This document shows positions 23,475 to 24,581 of a stretch of DNA of 24,581 nt, piece after piece. This stretch comes from an uncultured Odoribacter sp. (lineage in GTDB: Bacteria; Bacteroidota; Bacteroidia; Bacteroidales; Marinifilaceae). Positions within the stretch are counted from its first letter, which is position 1. Every line of letters begins with the position of its first letter. A program made the position numbers and the translations under genes. The DNA lies in assembly GCA_910578985.1 (NCBI GenBank), contig CAJTSF010000019.1, positions 19,884 through 44,464 on the forward strand. The letters are read 5' to 3'. The notes under the pieces were generated by a model that was not told the DNA's origin, made no database searches, and was given only the letters and a program-made list of their open reading frames with translations.

Positions 23475-24529
23475 CTCGATGCGACCAAATCACCACCCTT
23501 TGGAAAGCATGTTTTCAAGACACGGAAGAGTTTATCCGGTTCTATTTCGACCGGAAATATAAAGATGAAGATTCGCTGCTTTACACCGAAAACAGCATTC
23601 CATTAGCGGCCTCCCTCATGCTTCCCTATTCCATGGCTTGGCAAAATACCATTGTCCGGACCTCCTACATTTCGGGAGCCTGTACCCATCCCCAAGCCCG
23701 CAAACGCGGTATCATGACCCGCCTGCTGCAAGAGGGATTTCAAGAAATGTACAACCGGGGAATAGCATTCACCACACTGATTCCTGCTGAAAAATGGCTT
23801 TACGACTTTTATGCCCGACTCGGTTATGCCACCGTATTTCACCGCCATACCATTCAATACACCCCTTCCCCCATCAGACAAGAAAACGAATGCACAGTAA
23901 AAATCATTAGCCATTGGGACTCTACCGTTATCTCCACCACCTATTCTTATTTCACCCGGCACATGCACTCCCACCCCTGTCATGTCATACATTCATTCGA
24001 TGATTACCAAGACATCCTAACCGACCTTCACATGTCAAACGGATGCCTCGCCATCGCCTATTCCCACGCTATTCCTGAACAGATTACAGGCTTTGCCCTC
24101 GCCCTTCCTGAAAACGATAAGATTACAATCAAAGAAATCGCAACCGACACTCCGAATATTCGTAATACATTGCTGGACACCCTCTTCGCCTATTGTAAAC
24201 TCCCCATCCCCTCCTATCCCGTCTTATCCCCTGCACCCCTTCCCGCTAAAACGCATTACCATTCACAGCCTTTCGGCATGGCACGCATCATCTGCCTCCG
24301 TCCCCTGTTGGAACACCTGGCAGCCCAACACCCCCATCTCAACCTCACCTTTCATGTCATCGACCCTATTCTCCCCGGGAACCAAGGCACATATATCCTC
24401 TCCCAAGGCCATTGTGAAAAAACAAATACACCGGCTCATCAAACCGAACTAACAGCAATTCTCACACTCACGAAATACCTATTGGAATATGGAAACGTCC
24501 AACCCCACATGTCCCTGATGCTTGAATAA
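23471..24529 (+). CDS. GNAT-family N-acetyltransferase
   Basis: A 352-residue protein with an N-terminal GNAT domain: SYISGACTHPQARKRGIMTRL contains the acetyl-CoA motif A, followed by EKWLYDFYARLGYATVFHRH. The C-terminal half (about 160-352) is a second domain, perhaps a further GNAT-like or SCP2-like fold as in Eis-type proteins; I cannot assign it securely. The substrate is unknown. It overlaps the DUF2156 gene by 4 nt, and the pair recurs in Bacteroidales as far as I recall. It is the last gene before a terminator hairpin. Confidence 0.85.
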   Translation: MTRCDQITTLWKACFQDTEEFIRFYFDRKYKDEDSLLYTENSIPLAASLMLPYSMAWQNTIVRTSYISGACTHPQARKRGIMTRLLQEGFQEMYNRGIAFTTLIPAEKWLYDFYARLGYATVFHRHTIQYTPSPIRQENECTVKIISHWDSTVISTTYSYFTRHMHSHPCHVIHSFDDYQDILTDLHMSNGCLAIAYSHAIPEQITGFALALPENDKITIKEIATDTPNIRNTLLDTLFAYCKLPIPSYPVLSPAPLPAKTHYHSQPFGMARIICLRPLLEHLAAQHPHLNLTFHVIDPILPGNQGTYILSQGHCEKTNTPAHQTELTAILTLTKYLLEYGNVQPHMSLMLE

Positions 24530-24533
24530 AAAA

Positions 24534-24561
24534 AGAGAGTCACCATTTCTAGCGACTCTCT
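24534..24561. terminator. Bidirectional terminator hairpin at the right edge
   Basis: AGAGAGTC (24534-24541) pairs perfectly with GACTCTCT (24554-24561), with a 12-nt loop, starting 5 nt after the acetyltransferase stop. On the minus strand the stem is followed by a run of T, a classic intrinsic terminator; on the plus strand the tail is only CTTCC. It probably serves a convergent gene lying to the right of the window as well as the acetyltransferase operon. Confidence 0.7.
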
Positions 24562-24581
24562 CTTCCAATTCGGCGCCAACC

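Noticed and set aside
24562..24581. Possible tRNA or other RNA gene at the right edge
   Set aside because: Too few bases are visible, and no T-arm or CCA end can be recognised.

Overview
The window looks like a Bacteroidales chromosome. It carries a SusC/SusD outer-membrane uptake pair, a FecR-type anti-sigma factor and many short lipoproteins with a lipobox Cys. Where I can find promoters, they are of the Bacteroidetes type (TTTG, 19-21 nt, TAnnTTTG) and there is no clear Shine-Dalgarno sequence. The SusC/SusD/DUF4843/PKD-like/TlpA order is common in Odoribacter/Butyricimonas-type genomes, so that family is my best guess; this is inference.

Left block (1-12590, all minus strand). Transcription appears to run right to left. 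A putative zincin lipoprotein (HELLH motif) and a small secreted protein come first, then fecR, susC-like, susD-like, a DUF4843 lipoprotein, a PKD-like lipoprotein and a TlpA-type thioredoxin lipoprotein. This is a TonB-dependent uptake locus of unknown substrate with trans-envelope signalling (STN domain of SusC to FecR). The ECF sigma factor expected beside fecR is not in the window. The same bipartite promoter-like element sits before fecR and before the zincin lipoprotein. An AlbA_2/Schlafen-like ATP-binding protein runs off the left edge, and a paralogue on the opposite strand (12947-14395) lies at the other end of the block. The uptake block is therefore flanked by two outward-facing AlbA_2 genes.

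Right block (14476-24581, all plus strand). A five-gene operon makes homocysteine and then methionine: a DUF39/HcyBio protein, a NIL/ferredoxin protein, a UPF0280 protein, MetH and MetF. The first three are the families linked genetically to homocysteine formation from aspartate semialdehyde and sulfide in methanogens and some anaerobic bacteria. MetH and MetF would complete methionine. Between a good promoter match (14508-14539) and the first gene lies a 34-codon open frame, 14584-14688, with five Met codons in its last twelve codons. This strongly suggests a methionine-sensing leader peptide (attenuator), and I consider it the most interesting observation in the window.

After metF come a lipoprotein made of two PepSY-like repeats, a DUF2156 protein and a GNAT acetyltransferase, packed tightly, then a terminator hairpin at the right edge.

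Base composition is very uneven. fecR, the first ~640 bp of susC and the homocysteine/metH genes are GC-rich (roughly 55-75% in hand-counted lines). The rest of susC, the uptake lipoproteins and the genes after metF are nearer 35-45%. The susC break falls between its signalling/N-terminal domains and its plug/barrel, suggesting a mosaic gene.
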